Assembly (NCBI GenBank): GCA_030526455.1
Contig: JAUNCU010000078.1
Coordinates: forward strand, 1 to 12,467
From: Bacteroidales bacterium
GTDB lineage: Bacteria > Bacteroidota > Bacteroidia > Bacteroidales > Muribaculaceae
Direction of reading: 5' to 3'
Length of the DNA stretch: 12,467 bases
Of this stretch, positions 3,653-12,433 are shown piece after piece. The notes below the pieces were generated by a model that saw only the letters and a program-made list of their open reading frames with translations, ran no database searches and was not told the DNA's origin. Every line of letters starts with the position of its first letter. Positions within the stretch are counted from its first letter, which is position 1. A program made the translations under genes and the position numbers.

Positions 3653-6115
3653 TTACTTGATTACCTTGGCTGTTTTGCCAGCGGCTTTTACGAGGTAGAT
3701 GCCGCTGGTGAGTGATGCGTTGATGGTGGCGTTGCCGTGGGCGATAGCCTTGGCTACTACCTTGCCAGTAACATCGTAAACCAGTACTTCACCTTCCACG
3801 CCATTGACGAAGATGTCGTCGCCATTCACGGTCACTGCCAATGGGCTGTTTTGAACGGTGGTGATGCCGGTTACGGCATTTTGGGTGATGGTGAATTCCA
3901 CATCTTTGCAAGCGGGGTAAGAAACCTTCACCTTAGCCACGCGTTCGGTAGCGCGCATGTCGAGAGGCAGTACGGTGGCAGTGATCACTGCGTCGGTGTT
4001 CTTGCCAGCGCCAGTGGTGGTGATCCAGTCGATGGCTTGGCCTTGCTCGTCGGTAACGGCTACGGTGAGTTCAGAAGCGTCCTTGTAACTGTCGAGGCCG
4101 AGCGCGAGCGAACCGCCATCAGCGCCTACGCCAAATTCTGTAACGCCATTGGCCTGGAGCCATGGGAATTCGGTTTCGAGTTCCATGTAGAGGTTGGTCT
4201 TCAGGCTGTTGCCGCTAGCGTCGCTGAGGGCTTCGGTCGACATCACGAATGCCTTGTTTTCGCCGCCTTCCTTACCTGTGAAGTAGATAAACTGAGAGTT
4301 GGTTTCTTGTGGGTCGTATGACACGGTCTGGAGCAGGTAGATGGTGTTGTTTTCGTTGCCGTCGAGGCCGTAAACCATACCCATCACGTCGCGGTCGATG
4401 GTCACGGGAGCGCCAGCCTCTGGGCTGGTGAGGTCGAATGGGATCGCGTAGAACTTGTAAGAACTACCGGTTTCGGTCACCACGATGTCTTCATATTTGC
4501 ATTCGGCTGCGGCAAATGCGCCGTAAGGCATATTGTTCTGGCAGCGATAGAGGATGAAGTTGAAGTTAGAGCCTTCGCCGATGATACCGTAGGCCATCAC
4601 CCACACGCGCTTCACGATGTAGGGAGTGGTGGGCTTTTCAAATTTTGTGATGAAGCCCAGAGGTGCGTAGTAGTCGGTTTCGGTAGGACTCTTGCCCAGG
4701 AGAATGTTGGTCCACATTCTTTGGGTGTACTTATGGAAGCCGCTCAAGGGCACGCCTTGCTCGTAGAGGAAGTTGGCGTCGCCCACTTGGAGGTTGGCCA
4801 GGGTGAGTGGGTGCAGAGCGCCGTCAATTTCTGGAGCGCCACCGGCATACATGCCTGTTACTGGCATATTGAATTTAGCATCGCTGAAGCCAGGCGCACT
4901 CACGGTGAGTTTTGGAGTGCTCATAATGCCTTCAATATTGCGTGAAGGAGCGAAGTTGGCTACGAGGTCCTTGTCGGCAGAGGTAAGGTCCTCGGTGATG
5001 CCGTCGGTGTAGGTCCAGGTTTGTGCAGTCACATTCTTCGACGAGGCGTTAGTCCAGGTGAGGTCGGTGAAAGCGGGCACGTGGAGCAGTGTGAGACCTT
5101 GATTAGCATCGGTGTCGTAGGCGGGGTATTCCAGGTTTTTGCTGAAGCCCCAGTACATGGCGCCAGCGGGGCGATTATAGCCGGCGGTGAGTTTTGCCTT
5201 GTCGACGATCACCTGGTCGAGTTCCATGGTGTTGCCGCGCAGACCCACGTAGCGGAAAGCAAATTCCACTTCCTTGCCTTCGAAATCGGCGAGTGGGATA
5301 ATCACCTCTTCATCGAGTTGGCTGAAGTAGTTGTTGAACAGGTCGTTCAAGGTCTTTTCGTGCCATGCGGGTTCGATGTCGTAGATTTCCTGCCACTGGC
5401 CACCGTTTTCGCGCACGTAGAGTTTCATAGTGGCCGAAACGATTTGCTTCTTGAACGACATGGTAGAGTAGTCCACGTTTTCGCTCGACATGTCGTAGAG
5501 GAAGAGGGGAGAATAAGAGATGGTGAACGAGAGTTGTTCGTTGGTGCGTGGAGTCACCTTTGGAGTCACGAGCCATTCATCTTGTGCGAGGTCTTCTTTA
5601 TTGCCGTCTTCACGAGTCACTTGAGCGTAGGGGATGATGCAGTAGTATTTGCCTTCAACGGGATTGGGGAGGGTGCCGTTTTGGGCGCTTACATACCAGG
5701 TGAAATCGCCGTCGCCATAGGTGCCGGCTTCGCCTGTGGAGTTGATTTCGGTCCAAGTGGCGGGAATCCAGTTCTTGGTCAGGCCGTCCCAACCTTCGAA
5801 GCCTTCATTGAGCAGTGCTTCTGTGGTTTCTTTCACAGCGGGTGCTTTCACGCTCTTCAGCGCGGGTGCGCCAGCCTTCACGATGCGCTTGTAGGCAGCG
5901 CCGCCGGGGAGCGCACACACTTGTTCGGTAACGCCAGGAATGAGGGTGCGTTCAGAGATCACCTTCACGTTAGGGTTGTCCGCCTTGAGTTGGCGACTGA
6001 CGCTAGCATTCACTTTGTAGTGGTGGTTACCCGAAATCGAAACTTGGGGTACGCCAGCCGTAGCAGTAAGGCCACAGAGGGCCGCTGCTGCAAGAAGTAA
6101 TGAAGTTTTCATCAT
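3653..6115 (-). CDS. Secreted T9SS cargo protein: choice-of-anchor J-like domain, BACON-like domain, type A sorting domain
   Basis: This 820-residue protein has an N-terminal signal peptide (MMKTSLLLAAAALCGLTATA). At about 101-308 it has a choice-of-anchor J/cleaved-adhesin type beta-sandwich, starting LLNEGFEGWDGL and ending LDQVIVD. A long middle region has no clear family match. About 651-748 resembles BACON, with the typical end R-x-A-K-V-K-V-S-Y and EFTITQNA. The last about 70 residues (749-820) form a T9SS type A C-terminal sorting domain: VYDVTGKVV, then SLTSGIYLVKAAGK and a terminal KVIK. Such proteins cross the outer membrane through the type IX system and are released or anchored after cleavage of the sorting domain. 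The cargo role is likely adhesion or glycan binding. It has its own promoter (6160-6167) and terminator, so it is monocistronic. Either of two adjacent ATGs could start it. Confidence 0.9.
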   Translation of the reverse strand: MMKTSLLLAAAALCGLTATAGVPQVSISGNHHYKVNASVSRQLKADNPNVKVISERTLIPGVTEQVCALPGGAAYKRIVKAGAPALKSVKAPAVKETTEALLNEGFEGWDGLTKNWIPATWTEINSTGEAGTYGDGDFTWYVSAQNGTLPNPVEGKYYCIIPYAQVTREDGNKEDLAQDEWLVTPKVTPRTNEQLSFTISYSPLFLYDMSSENVDYSTMSFKKQIVSATMKLYVRENGGQWQEIYDIEPAWHEKTLNDLFNNYFSQLDEEVIIPLADFEGKEVEFAFRYVGLRGNTMELDQVIVDKAKLTAGYNRPAGAMYWGFSKNLEYPAYDTDANQGLTLLHVPAFTDLTWTNASSKNVTAQTWTYTDGITEDLTSADKDLVANFAPSRNIEGIMSTPKLTVSAPGFSDAKFNMPVTGMYAGGAPEIDGALHPLTLANLQVGDANFLYEQGVPLSGFHKYTQRMWTNILLGKSPTETDYYAPLGFITKFEKPTTPYIVKRVWVMAYGIIGEGSNFNFILYRCQNNMPYGAFAAAECKYEDIVVTETGSSYKFYAIPFDLTSPEAGAPVTIDRDVMGMVYGLDGNENNTIYLLQTVSYDPQETNSQFIYFTGKEGGENKAFVMSTEALSDASGNSLKTNLYMELETEFPWLQANGVTEFGVGADGGSLALGLDSYKDASELTVAVTDEQGQAIDWITTTGAGKNTDAVITATVLPLDMRATERVAKVKVSYPACKDVEFTITQNAVTGITTVQNSPLAVTVNGDDIFVNGVEGEVLVYDVTGKVVAKAIAHGNATINASLTSGIYLVKAAGKTAKVIK

Positions 6116-6159
6116 GCTGATAGTGGATTATTGAATTATATAATAGTATTTTGCCGTTA

Positions 6160-6167
6160 CAAATTTA
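6160..6167 (-). promoter_or_regulatory. Bacteroidetes -7 promoter element for the T9SS cargo gene
   Basis: The minus strand reads TAAATTTG, a full TAnnTTTG match, 44 bases upstream of the ATG at 6115. No convincing -33 box is visible. Confidence 0.6.
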
Positions 6168-6295
6168 CACATAATTTTTGTGATTATCCTAATGATATTC
6201 CGAATTGATGGGAGATTTGGGAAATGTGATACAAAAACCGTGGTGTTTGCAAAATAATTTTCTGCATCGGGGGGTGCTGTGAATCGTATTTTTAC

Positions 6296-6332
6296 AAAAA
6301 AAGCAGGAGCGTGGAGGGGCGTTCCTGCTTTT
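6296..6332 (-). terminator. Rho-independent terminator of the alpha-2-macroglobulin gene
   Basis: A 13-bp stem (6299-6311 with 6320-6332; one wobble position) with an 8-base loop is followed on the minus strand by a run of seven T. It starts 17 bases after the stop codon of the gene at 6349-11847 and separates it from the promoter of the next gene. Confidence 0.88.
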
Positions 6333-6348
6333 GCGTATGAAGGTGTTG

Positions 6349-9300
6349 TTACTTTGCTGTTACCGTTACGGTGGTGCCTGCTGAGTGGGCGGTGAGTTGT
6401 GGGGCGTACTGGCACTGGGCGGTGGCGATGCCTGCGCTGTAGGTGCCTTCGGCGGTGACGTAGACGTCGTAACTCACGATGTGGGTGCCCTTGTTGAGCG
6501 AGGTGAAGAAGAGGTTGGTCGTGGCATCCTTCGTTTCCTGGAAGAAGTAACTGCGGTCCATGTAGCGGTAGCCCGAAGTTTGGTCTTTAGGTTCGAAGCA
6601 TGCGCCGCGCTCGTCGGCCACGGTCACGAAGTCGAGGTCTTTGTTCACCTTGATCACCAGGCGCACCTGCACCTTGTCGCCCACCTTGAATGTGGCGTCG
6701 GTGGCGGGGATGAGTTTGCCATCGGGGCCATACACCTGGTATTCCTTGCGGATGCTCATTTCGGTGATATCCTTGGCGGCGACACTGGTCATCGGTGCCT
6801 TGTATTGGCAATACACCGCGCCCCATGCCGGACTAGCGCCGCTGCGGTCGATCGTCAGCGTGGCGCCACTGGTGGCGGGGATGGTCTTGCGGCAGTAGCC
6901 CACATACTGGTCGATGTGGCTGAACTGCACCTCTTCGCCATTGATGGTGATGCTGGGCTTCGCGCTGCGCTCGAGCCACTGGCTGCCGGTGGAGAGGAGG
7001 GCGTAGACAGCGTCGGCGGCGAGGCTGCTGCTGCCCCAGTCGTTGCTCTGCTTCATGAGCAGCATCCACTTGCGCACCTGGTCGATTTCATCCTGCTGAG
7101 CGCCTACCTCGTGCATCGCCTCGAGGATGGTGGCAGTGACGGCCACCTTGTCAAAGTAGCGCCATCCCTGCTGCAGATTGTCCCAATACATGCCCAGTTC
7201 AGGCTTGGTGATGGCAAACTGGCGGAGCGATTCCACGATGCGCTGAGCCACCTGCTTCTGGCCATTGCGGTGGAGCGCCATGGCGTAGTAGGCCTTTTCG
7301 CCCAGCGGCATACCCTTCCAGTCCTTCGTCATGGCCGAGAGCGCCTTCTTCATCATGGCGGCATTGGCCTTAGGCAGGGCGATGGCGGGGAAGAGCGAGC
7401 GGTTGTAGACGTAACTGCTGAATCCGCTGTAGTTCTTCTTGTCGTATTTCAGTTGCTCGTTCCACATTTCGAGCATCTTCTTGTCGTAGTAAGCCACGGC
7501 CTTCTTGGTGATGGCGGCGATGTCGGCATCGTCCTTCAAGTAGCCCAAGTGCTGGAGTTCGCCTATGATTTCGAGCACGGTTTCGGTGGTCCACACACTG
7601 CTTTCGCAGCCGGGGTATTCATACCATGGGAAACCGCCGTCGGCGCGCTGGAGCGTCTTCAGTGCATCCACGATTTTCTTGTGTTCGGCCGCCATCTTCT
7701 GCTCGTCGAAGAGTTCGATGAGTTTCGACATGCGCAGCGACTGGCGGTCGGCCTCGTTGATCCAGGGCGAAGCCAGCAAGTCGCCAATCTTCAGGTCGCC
7801 GTTCTTCTGGAGCATCGACACGAGCGTGCTGTCTTGCCCGTCGGCCATCCATTGCTTGATGGCAGGCTTGATAAGCGGGTTGCTCTTCGCCACACCCTGC
7901 GCCAGCACCTCGGCAAAGAGGTTGTGGGCGAGGCTGGTGGCGATGCGGTAGTTGGGCTCATAGATAGTGGGGAGCGCCGTAACGCAGTACCACACCGGAT
8001 TGTCGCAATACTCCAGCGTCACGCGGCTCTCGCGTGGGAACTGAGGCATGGTGAGTGAGAAGTGAGGCTTGGCGGCGTCGACGAAGAACGGCTCGGTTTC
8101 GATCACGGGCGCAACGTCGCTCAGCACGGGGAACATCACCTGCTCGCCGTCGCCGAAGCGGGCATTGGCGGCCTTCACGCGGAAGCCCACGAATGGGATG
8201 GTGTCGGGCACGCTGAATTCCAAGCTCACCACCTCGGTGCCTTTCGCCTCAAGATTGCCACTGAAATTCTTGGTGGCCATCACCTGCTGGGTGCGAGGGT
8301 TGAAGATTTCGATGATGGCGGTGAATGCCGAGGCTTCGTCGGTGGCGTTCATCACGTTGGCCTTCAGTGTGGCCACGTCGCCGCTGCGCACGAAGCGAGG
8401 CAGCGCCGATTTCACCATGATAGGCTTCTGTGTGAGCACTTCCTTGGTGATGCGCTTGGTGAGCATATTGCTGGTGAAACCGATGGCCTGCATCACCCAA
8501 GTGGTGTTGAACTGCGGTGCTTCAAATTCCACCACCATGTCGCCACTGGTGTCGGTGGTGAGCATAGGCATCCACAGGGCAGTCTTCACGTCGGCTTCGC
8601 GCAGGGTGATATTTTCGAGTTGCTTTGCTGTGGCTTCCTCTTCTTCTTTGTCGAGAGATGCATTTTGCTTGCTCGCAGCGCCACGAAGCATAACCGCGTT
8701 GTCGGCCATGGCGCTTTCCTCCACTGCCAAGCCCTTCATTTCTACGGCTTGCGCCTTCATCATGGGGCGAGCCTCCACTGCGTAGTCACAGAGGGGGATG
8801 CCACCCAGGAAGAAGTCCATGTCGTAGAGGTTGAATTCGGGCAGGTCGGCATTGGCGCTCCTTCCTTTCACTTTGGCTCGGAAGGAGGCGTTGCTGTAGC
8901 GGCCGCTGCCGTAGCCTTGGGTGTAGAGCGTGAAGCGGTATTTTCCCAGATAGTCGGCATAGAGGCTCCAGGCGTTGCTGCTGAGGCTCTCGAGCGCCTT
9001 GTCGTACATTTCCAGCATCATTGCGCCCTGCACGCCTTGGCCGTTTTTGTCCACAAACTTCATGGTCCATTTCTCCTTCTCGCCGGGCACGAGTTTGTCG
9101 CGGAACGAGGTGAGTTTCACATCGAGCGTCTGCTTGTTGATGGCAGAGGCGAAATGGTGCTCGCAGCGGGTGTTTTTGTCTCGATACACGTTGTAGAACG
9201 TGATGTCGAGGTATTCGTCGGGCGCCGATGGGATGGCCATGGCGAAGTCGTGCAGGCCCTGCTTGTAGTGCATCCAGCCCTGCTTCACGATGCCCGCACG

Positions 9301-11847
9301 CGACGTGGCCACATAATAGATGTGGGATTCGGGTGCCGAAACGCCGATGGTGGCGTGTGCCACATTCTTCTCGTCGACGCGGTAAGATTCAGCAGGAATC
9401 CACATGGCCACGTCGGCGATGGGGGCAGTGCGGTCGGTTTTGCGGTAGATCACCACAGTGGCATCGGCTTTGATGTCGGGCTCGTCGGCCAGTTGCACGG
9501 TGATGGTGTATTGGCCCGAAGGCACGTCGCTGAAGTCGGCCTCGGGCTTATCGGTGCGGAACGAACTTGCCTTCACCACATTCTTCTTATCGTCTTTCAA
9601 TGTGTAGGTGCAGAGCAGACTCTTGTCGGCCTCCTCGGTGGAATTGAACACCACTGGCAACTTCGCCATCTTGCTGTTTTCGTGGTTGAAATCGGTGATT
9701 TCGATGCTGCGACGGCGTCCCACCACGAAACTGTGGTAGGCTTCGCGCGATTCACCGGCGGCGGTGGTGAGTTTCGCGTTGAGGGTGAAACTGTGCCAGT
9801 TCCATGAGAATTTGCTCTCGGTGTCGCCAAAGATCTCGGCGGGATACTCGATGCTGAAGCGGCCCTCGGCGTCGGTCATTGCGGTGGTGTCGCAGAGTGT
9901 GGTGCCGTTGCTGTCGCGCAGGCGCCAGAACCAACTCCACTGCTGCTGCGAGAGCAGGAGGCGCACCTCGGCGTTGGCGATGGGCATGCCCGAATAGGTG
10001 GTGGCCACGCCGCTGATTTTCACGGGCTGCTTGCTCACGAAGTTGTGCTTTGCGTCGGGGAAGTCGATGGAGAAGGTGGGCGTTTTGTATTCGCTCACAT
10101 TCACGTTGTGGCTGCCGTAGTAGCCTTTTCCCGAGCATCGCAGCGTCCATCGGCCATTCATGCGGTCGGTGGGAATCTCGAATTCGCCCTCAATGCGGCC
10201 AAAGGCGTCGGAATTGAGCGAGAGCGACTTCACCTCCTTGTAGTTGGCATCCATGAGTCGAATCACCACGTTTTCGCCCGAAGCCACCGTGCGTGAGTTC
10301 ACGCCCACGCGGTAGAGCACGCCGGCAAACTTGATGGTTTCGCCCGGGCGGTAGATGCCCAGGTCGGTGTAGAACTTCATCGTCTTGTGAATATCGTCGC
10401 CGCCACCCTCGTAGAACTGGTGCAGTTTCACCTTTGGCGAATAGACGTCGGTGCCCTTGGTGAGCAGAATCTCATCGTCGATGATTTCGCTGGGGAGACT
10501 GAAAGAGCCATCGTCGGCTGTCACGCCCTTTGCGCTCTTGCCCTTCACGTTCACGCCCTTCAGCGGCGCGCCGGTGGTGCGGTCCACGGCAAAAATCTTC
10601 ACCTCGGAGTTTTCGCAAGCCACGTTGAATGAAGTGATGTCGTAGATGGCGAGCAGTTTGCCGGTGTTGGCTTCTGAAGTGATGGTCTTTGTGCCGTTGC
10701 TGAATTCAGCCACCACCAAATACTGGCCGTGGGGCAGGGGTGAGAAGCGGGTGATTCTCTTCTCGTCGTAGAAGAAGGGGATGGCTCTGTCGATTTGCTC
10801 GTCGCAAGAAGCCACCAACTGGCACTTCTTGGTGTCGATGGTGGTGGTTTTTGCCTTCTTCAGCGCGTTGAGGTAGGCGTCGGTGATTTTGAAAATTTTC
10901 ACCGTGTAGCGGTTCACGTTCTTCACCGAGCACGTCACCTTCAGCGAGTCGAGCGAATTGTGGGTGCCGTTGAAACTGATGTTCACATTCTTCGCCTCGA
11001 TGTCGCTCACCTTGGTGCCCACGGCATAGGCGTAGAGGCCGCTGGGGAAGCGCTGCAGGTAGTCTTTGTAGGCCTTGTAGGCGGTGGCGTCGGTGGGCAG
11101 ATTGGTCAGCAGCAAGCCCGAGTGCTCGCTGGTTTTGTATTGCTCGTAGAGGCTGAGTTTCTCGTCGGCATCGGCAGTCATACCCTTTCGGCAGAGGTAG
11201 GCAGGTGTGTGGCCGGCCTTGAGTAAATATTCGGTTTGCTCGGCTCTTTCCTCATGCGTGGCATTGCCCATTTCGTCTTTAGCGTTCAGCAGCACGTCGT
11301 AGAGCGTGGGCATGTAGAGGGCGCCGAGGTCGTCGAAGGTGAAGATGCTGCTGTAGGCCGTGATGGGGCACGAGCGCAGCGCGTCTTTGTCGGCAGTGGC
11401 GGCCGCCATCAGGGTTTTGATTTCGTCGTTGAAGTCGTCGCGTCCCCACTCGGTGTAGTCGGCAGGGCGCTCGCCTTCAGGTGTTTCGCGCACGTTGAAA
11501 TGGGATTCGGCATAGGATTGAAACACCTGCGCCTTCAAGTAGAGCAAGAGCGCCTTGAAGTCGGCGCGCTTTTCCTTGGCCAGCACCTCGTCGATTTTCT
11601 TGACGATGGCGGGGAGATTTTCGTCGGAGATGTTGGCTTCGGCGATGCCGTAGCGCACGAGCGCGTCGATCATCTGCTGGCCGTTGTTGGCCCTCAGCGC
11701 CGCGGAGAGGTCGGCCTGCGCCTTCTTCGACACATCCTGCGGGAAGTCGAAGTCGGGGGCGGTGGTCTTCTTGCTAGCCGAGAGGCTCAGTGGGAGTAAC
11801 GACATGATAAGCATGAGTGCAATGGTTGATAAACGTGAAATACTCAT
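6349..11847 (-). CDS. Bacterial alpha-2-macroglobulin family protein lacking the thioester motif
   Basis: This 1832-residue exported protein starts with a signal peptide (MSISRLSTIALMLIMSLLPL and onwards, probably cleaved near LSA-SKK). There is no lipobox cysteine, so it is probably soluble in the periplasm or exported. A helical N-terminal part is followed by a carboxypeptidase-regulatory-like segment (about 412-465), the macroglobulin MG2/MG3 hallmark YRPGETIKF (499-507), a charged low-complexity linker (about 1030-1080) in bait-region position, the A2M domain (TALWMPML, about 1089-1096), a helical thioester-type domain (about 1280-1600) and an MG10-like C-terminus. Where thioester homologues have CxEQ, this protein reads RIATS (1301-1305), with Ile in place of the Cys. 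Such proteins trap proteases or reinforce the envelope. No pbpC-like partner is adjacent. It is monocistronic by position; no consensus promoter is evident upstream. Confidence 0.92.
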   Translation of the reverse strand: MSISRLSTIALMLIMSLLPLSLSASKKTTAPDFDFPQDVSKKAQADLSAALRANNGQQMIDALVRYGIAEANISDENLPAIVKKIDEVLAKEKRADFKALLLYLKAQVFQSYAESHFNVRETPEGERPADYTEWGRDDFNDEIKTLMAAATADKDALRSCPITAYSSIFTFDDLGALYMPTLYDVLLNAKDEMGNATHEERAEQTEYLLKAGHTPAYLCRKGMTADADEKLSLYEQYKTSEHSGLLLTNLPTDATAYKAYKDYLQRFPSGLYAYAVGTKVSDIEAKNVNISFNGTHNSLDSLKVTCSVKNVNRYTVKIFKITDAYLNALKKAKTTTIDTKKCQLVASCDEQIDRAIPFFYDEKRITRFSPLPHGQYLVVAEFSNGTKTITSEANTGKLLAIYDITSFNVACENSEVKIFAVDRTTGAPLKGVNVKGKSAKGVTADDGSFSLPSEIIDDEILLTKGTDVYSPKVKLHQFYEGGGDDIHKTMKFYTDLGIYRPGETIKFAGVLYRVGVNSRTVASGENVVIRLMDANYKEVKSLSLNSDAFGRIEGEFEIPTDRMNGRWTLRCSGKGYYGSHNVNVSEYKTPTFSIDFPDAKHNFVSKQPVKISGVATTYSGMPIANAEVRLLLSQQQWSWFWRLRDSNGTTLCDTTAMTDAEGRFSIEYPAEIFGDTESKFSWNWHSFTLNAKLTTAAGESREAYHSFVVGRRRSIEITDFNHENSKMAKLPVVFNSTEEADKSLLCTYTLKDDKKNVVKASSFRTDKPEADFSDVPSGQYTITVQLADEPDIKADATVVIYRKTDRTAPIADVAMWIPAESYRVDEKNVAHATIGVSAPESHIYYVATSRAGIVKQGWMHYKQGLHDFAMAIPSAPDEYLDITFYNVYRDKNTRCEHHFASAINKQTLDVKLTSFRDKLVPGEKEKWTMKFVDKNGQGVQGAMMLEMYDKALESLSSNAWSLYADYLGKYRFTLYTQGYGSGRYSNASFRAKVKGRSANADLPEFNLYDMDFFLGGIPLCDYAVEARPMMKAQAVEMKGLAVEESAMADNAVMLRGAASKQNASLDKEEEEATAKQLENITLREADVKTALWMPMLTTDTSGDMVVEFEAPQFNTTWVMQAIGFTSNMLTKRITKEVLTQKPIMVKSALPRFVRSGDVATLKANVMNATDEASAFTAIIEIFNPRTQQVMATKNFSGNLEAKGTEVVSLEFSVPDTIPFVGFRVKAANARFGDGEQVMFPVLSDVAPVIETEPFFVDAAKPHFSLTMPQFPRESRVTLEYCDNPVWYCVTALPTIYEPNYRIATSLAHNLFAEVLAQGVAKSNPLIKPAIKQWMADGQDSTLVSMLQKNGDLKIGDLLASPWINEADRQSLRMSKLIELFDEQKMAAEHKKIVDALKTLQRADGGFPWYEYPGCESSVWTTETVLEIIGELQHLGYLKDDADIAAITKKAVAYYDKKMLEMWNEQLKYDKKNYSGFSSYVYNRSLFPAIALPKANAAMMKKALSAMTKDWKGMPLGEKAYYAMALHRNGQKQVAQRIVESLRQFAITKPELGMYWDNLQQGWRYFDKVAVTATILEAMHEVGAQQDEIDQVRKWMLLMKQSNDWGSSSLAADAVYALLSTGSQWLERSAKPSITINGEEVQFSHIDQYVGYCRKTIPATSGATLTIDRSGASPAWGAVYCQYKAPMTSVAAKDITEMSIRKEYQVYGPDGKLIPATDATFKVGDKVQVRLVIKVNKDLDFVTVADERGACFEPKDQTSGYRYMDRSYFFQETKDATTNLFFTSLNKGTHIVSYDVYVTAEGTYSAGIATAQCQYAPQLTAHSAGTTVTVTAK

Positions 11848-12052
11848 AGGATGTAAGTTTTTTATTCCTTGGCAAGTAGAGAGGATGGTTCTATTCTAAG
11901 GATAGTTTTTCTACGTGATAGAGATGCTGAGATCTCGTTGCTAAAAAAAAGGCAAATTTCCGTAGTATGTCATCATGAAGAATGAAATATTACGGAAATT
12001 TGGGGAGAATTTATGGTGAAAGTTAGTCGTTCGCCGGGATGGAAGCCCGCTG
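11848..12052. other. Intergenic region without a recognised gene
   Basis: About 205 bases separate two leftward genes. The only clear structure is the hairpin terminator at 11941-12002. On the minus strand I find no exact TAnnTTTG element for the macroglobulin gene; the nearest approach, GAAATTTG, lies within the terminator stem. Confidence 0.6.
11941..12002 (-). terminator. Rho-independent terminator after the anti-sigma-like gene
   Basis: A perfect 12-bp arm pair (CAAATTTCCGTA at 11953-11964 and its complement at 11991-12002) extends inward to a 21-bp arm with two imperfect positions and an 8-base loop. On the minus strand it is followed by GCC and eight T. It lies 50 bases downstream of the stop at 12053. 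Confidence 0.75.
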
Positions 12053-12433
12053 TTATGGCTGCACGGTTTCGATGCGCATCTGCTCGTTGCGCACGCTGTC
12101 GTGATAAGTGCTCACGGTGGTGTCGCCATCGTTGCCTACCACGATTTCGGTGCCGCCGAGTTGGCCGCCTGCCATCGTGCTCGAGCCATTGGTGCTGCCG
12201 TTCATCAGGTTAAACACCTGAATCATACCCACGATGCCAGCCACCATGGCTGCCATGTAGACGTAGGGGCGGAGGCGCACCCACATATTAGGCTTTTCCT
12301 TCACTTCTTCCACCTTGATTTCGGGCAGATTCGCTGTGAGGTTTTTAGCGAAATCGTTGAAGTAATTGTCGGGAGTTTTGAAGCCCGATTGCTTACCCAA
12401 CTTGTTCAATATTTTGGATTCTTCTTGTTTCAT
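12053..12433 (-). CDS. Small single-pass membrane protein, anti-sigma-factor-like
   Basis: This 126-residue protein begins MKQEESKILNKLGKQSGFKT, followed by PDNYFNDFAKNL, the 'P-x-x-YF' pattern common at the start of small Bacteroidetes proteins encoded next to ECF sigma factors. A short cytoplasmic region precedes one membrane helix (YVYMAAMVAGIVGMIQVFNL, about 58-77), then a Gly/Ser/Thr-rich stretch and an acidic periplasmic tail ending RIETVQP. The topology (cytoplasmic N-terminus, one TM) suits an anti-sigma factor or a sigma-associated membrane protein. It lacks a recognisable zinc-binding HxxxCxxC motif. Its ATG overlaps the stop of an upstream frame (ATGA at 12430-12433), implying co-translation with a gene outside the window, possibly the sigma factor. 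The function is inferred from form and context. Confidence 0.8.
   Translation of the reverse strand: MKQEESKILNKLGKQSGFKTPDNYFNDFAKNLTANLPEIKVEEVKEKPNMWVRLRPYVYMAAMVAGIVGMIQVFNLMNGSTNGSSTMAGGQLGGTEIVVGNDGDTTVSTYHDSVRNEQMRIETVQP

Noticed and set aside
6128..6415. Minus-strand frame of 95 codons spanning the intergenic region
   Set aside because: It overlaps the macroglobulin 3' end in another frame, runs through a terminator and a promoter, and has no family features.
6385..9807. Two very long plus-strand frames (557 and 581 codons) opposite the macroglobulin gene
   Set aside because: They are mirror images of a GC-rich gene with biased codons. Translations are rich in His, Gly and Val without domains, and the macroglobulin frame is unbroken and recognisable.
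11953..12002. Long palindrome considered as an operator or miniature transposable element
   Set aside because: It has no flanking duplication and is followed by a T run just after a gene on the minus strand, so a terminator explains it.
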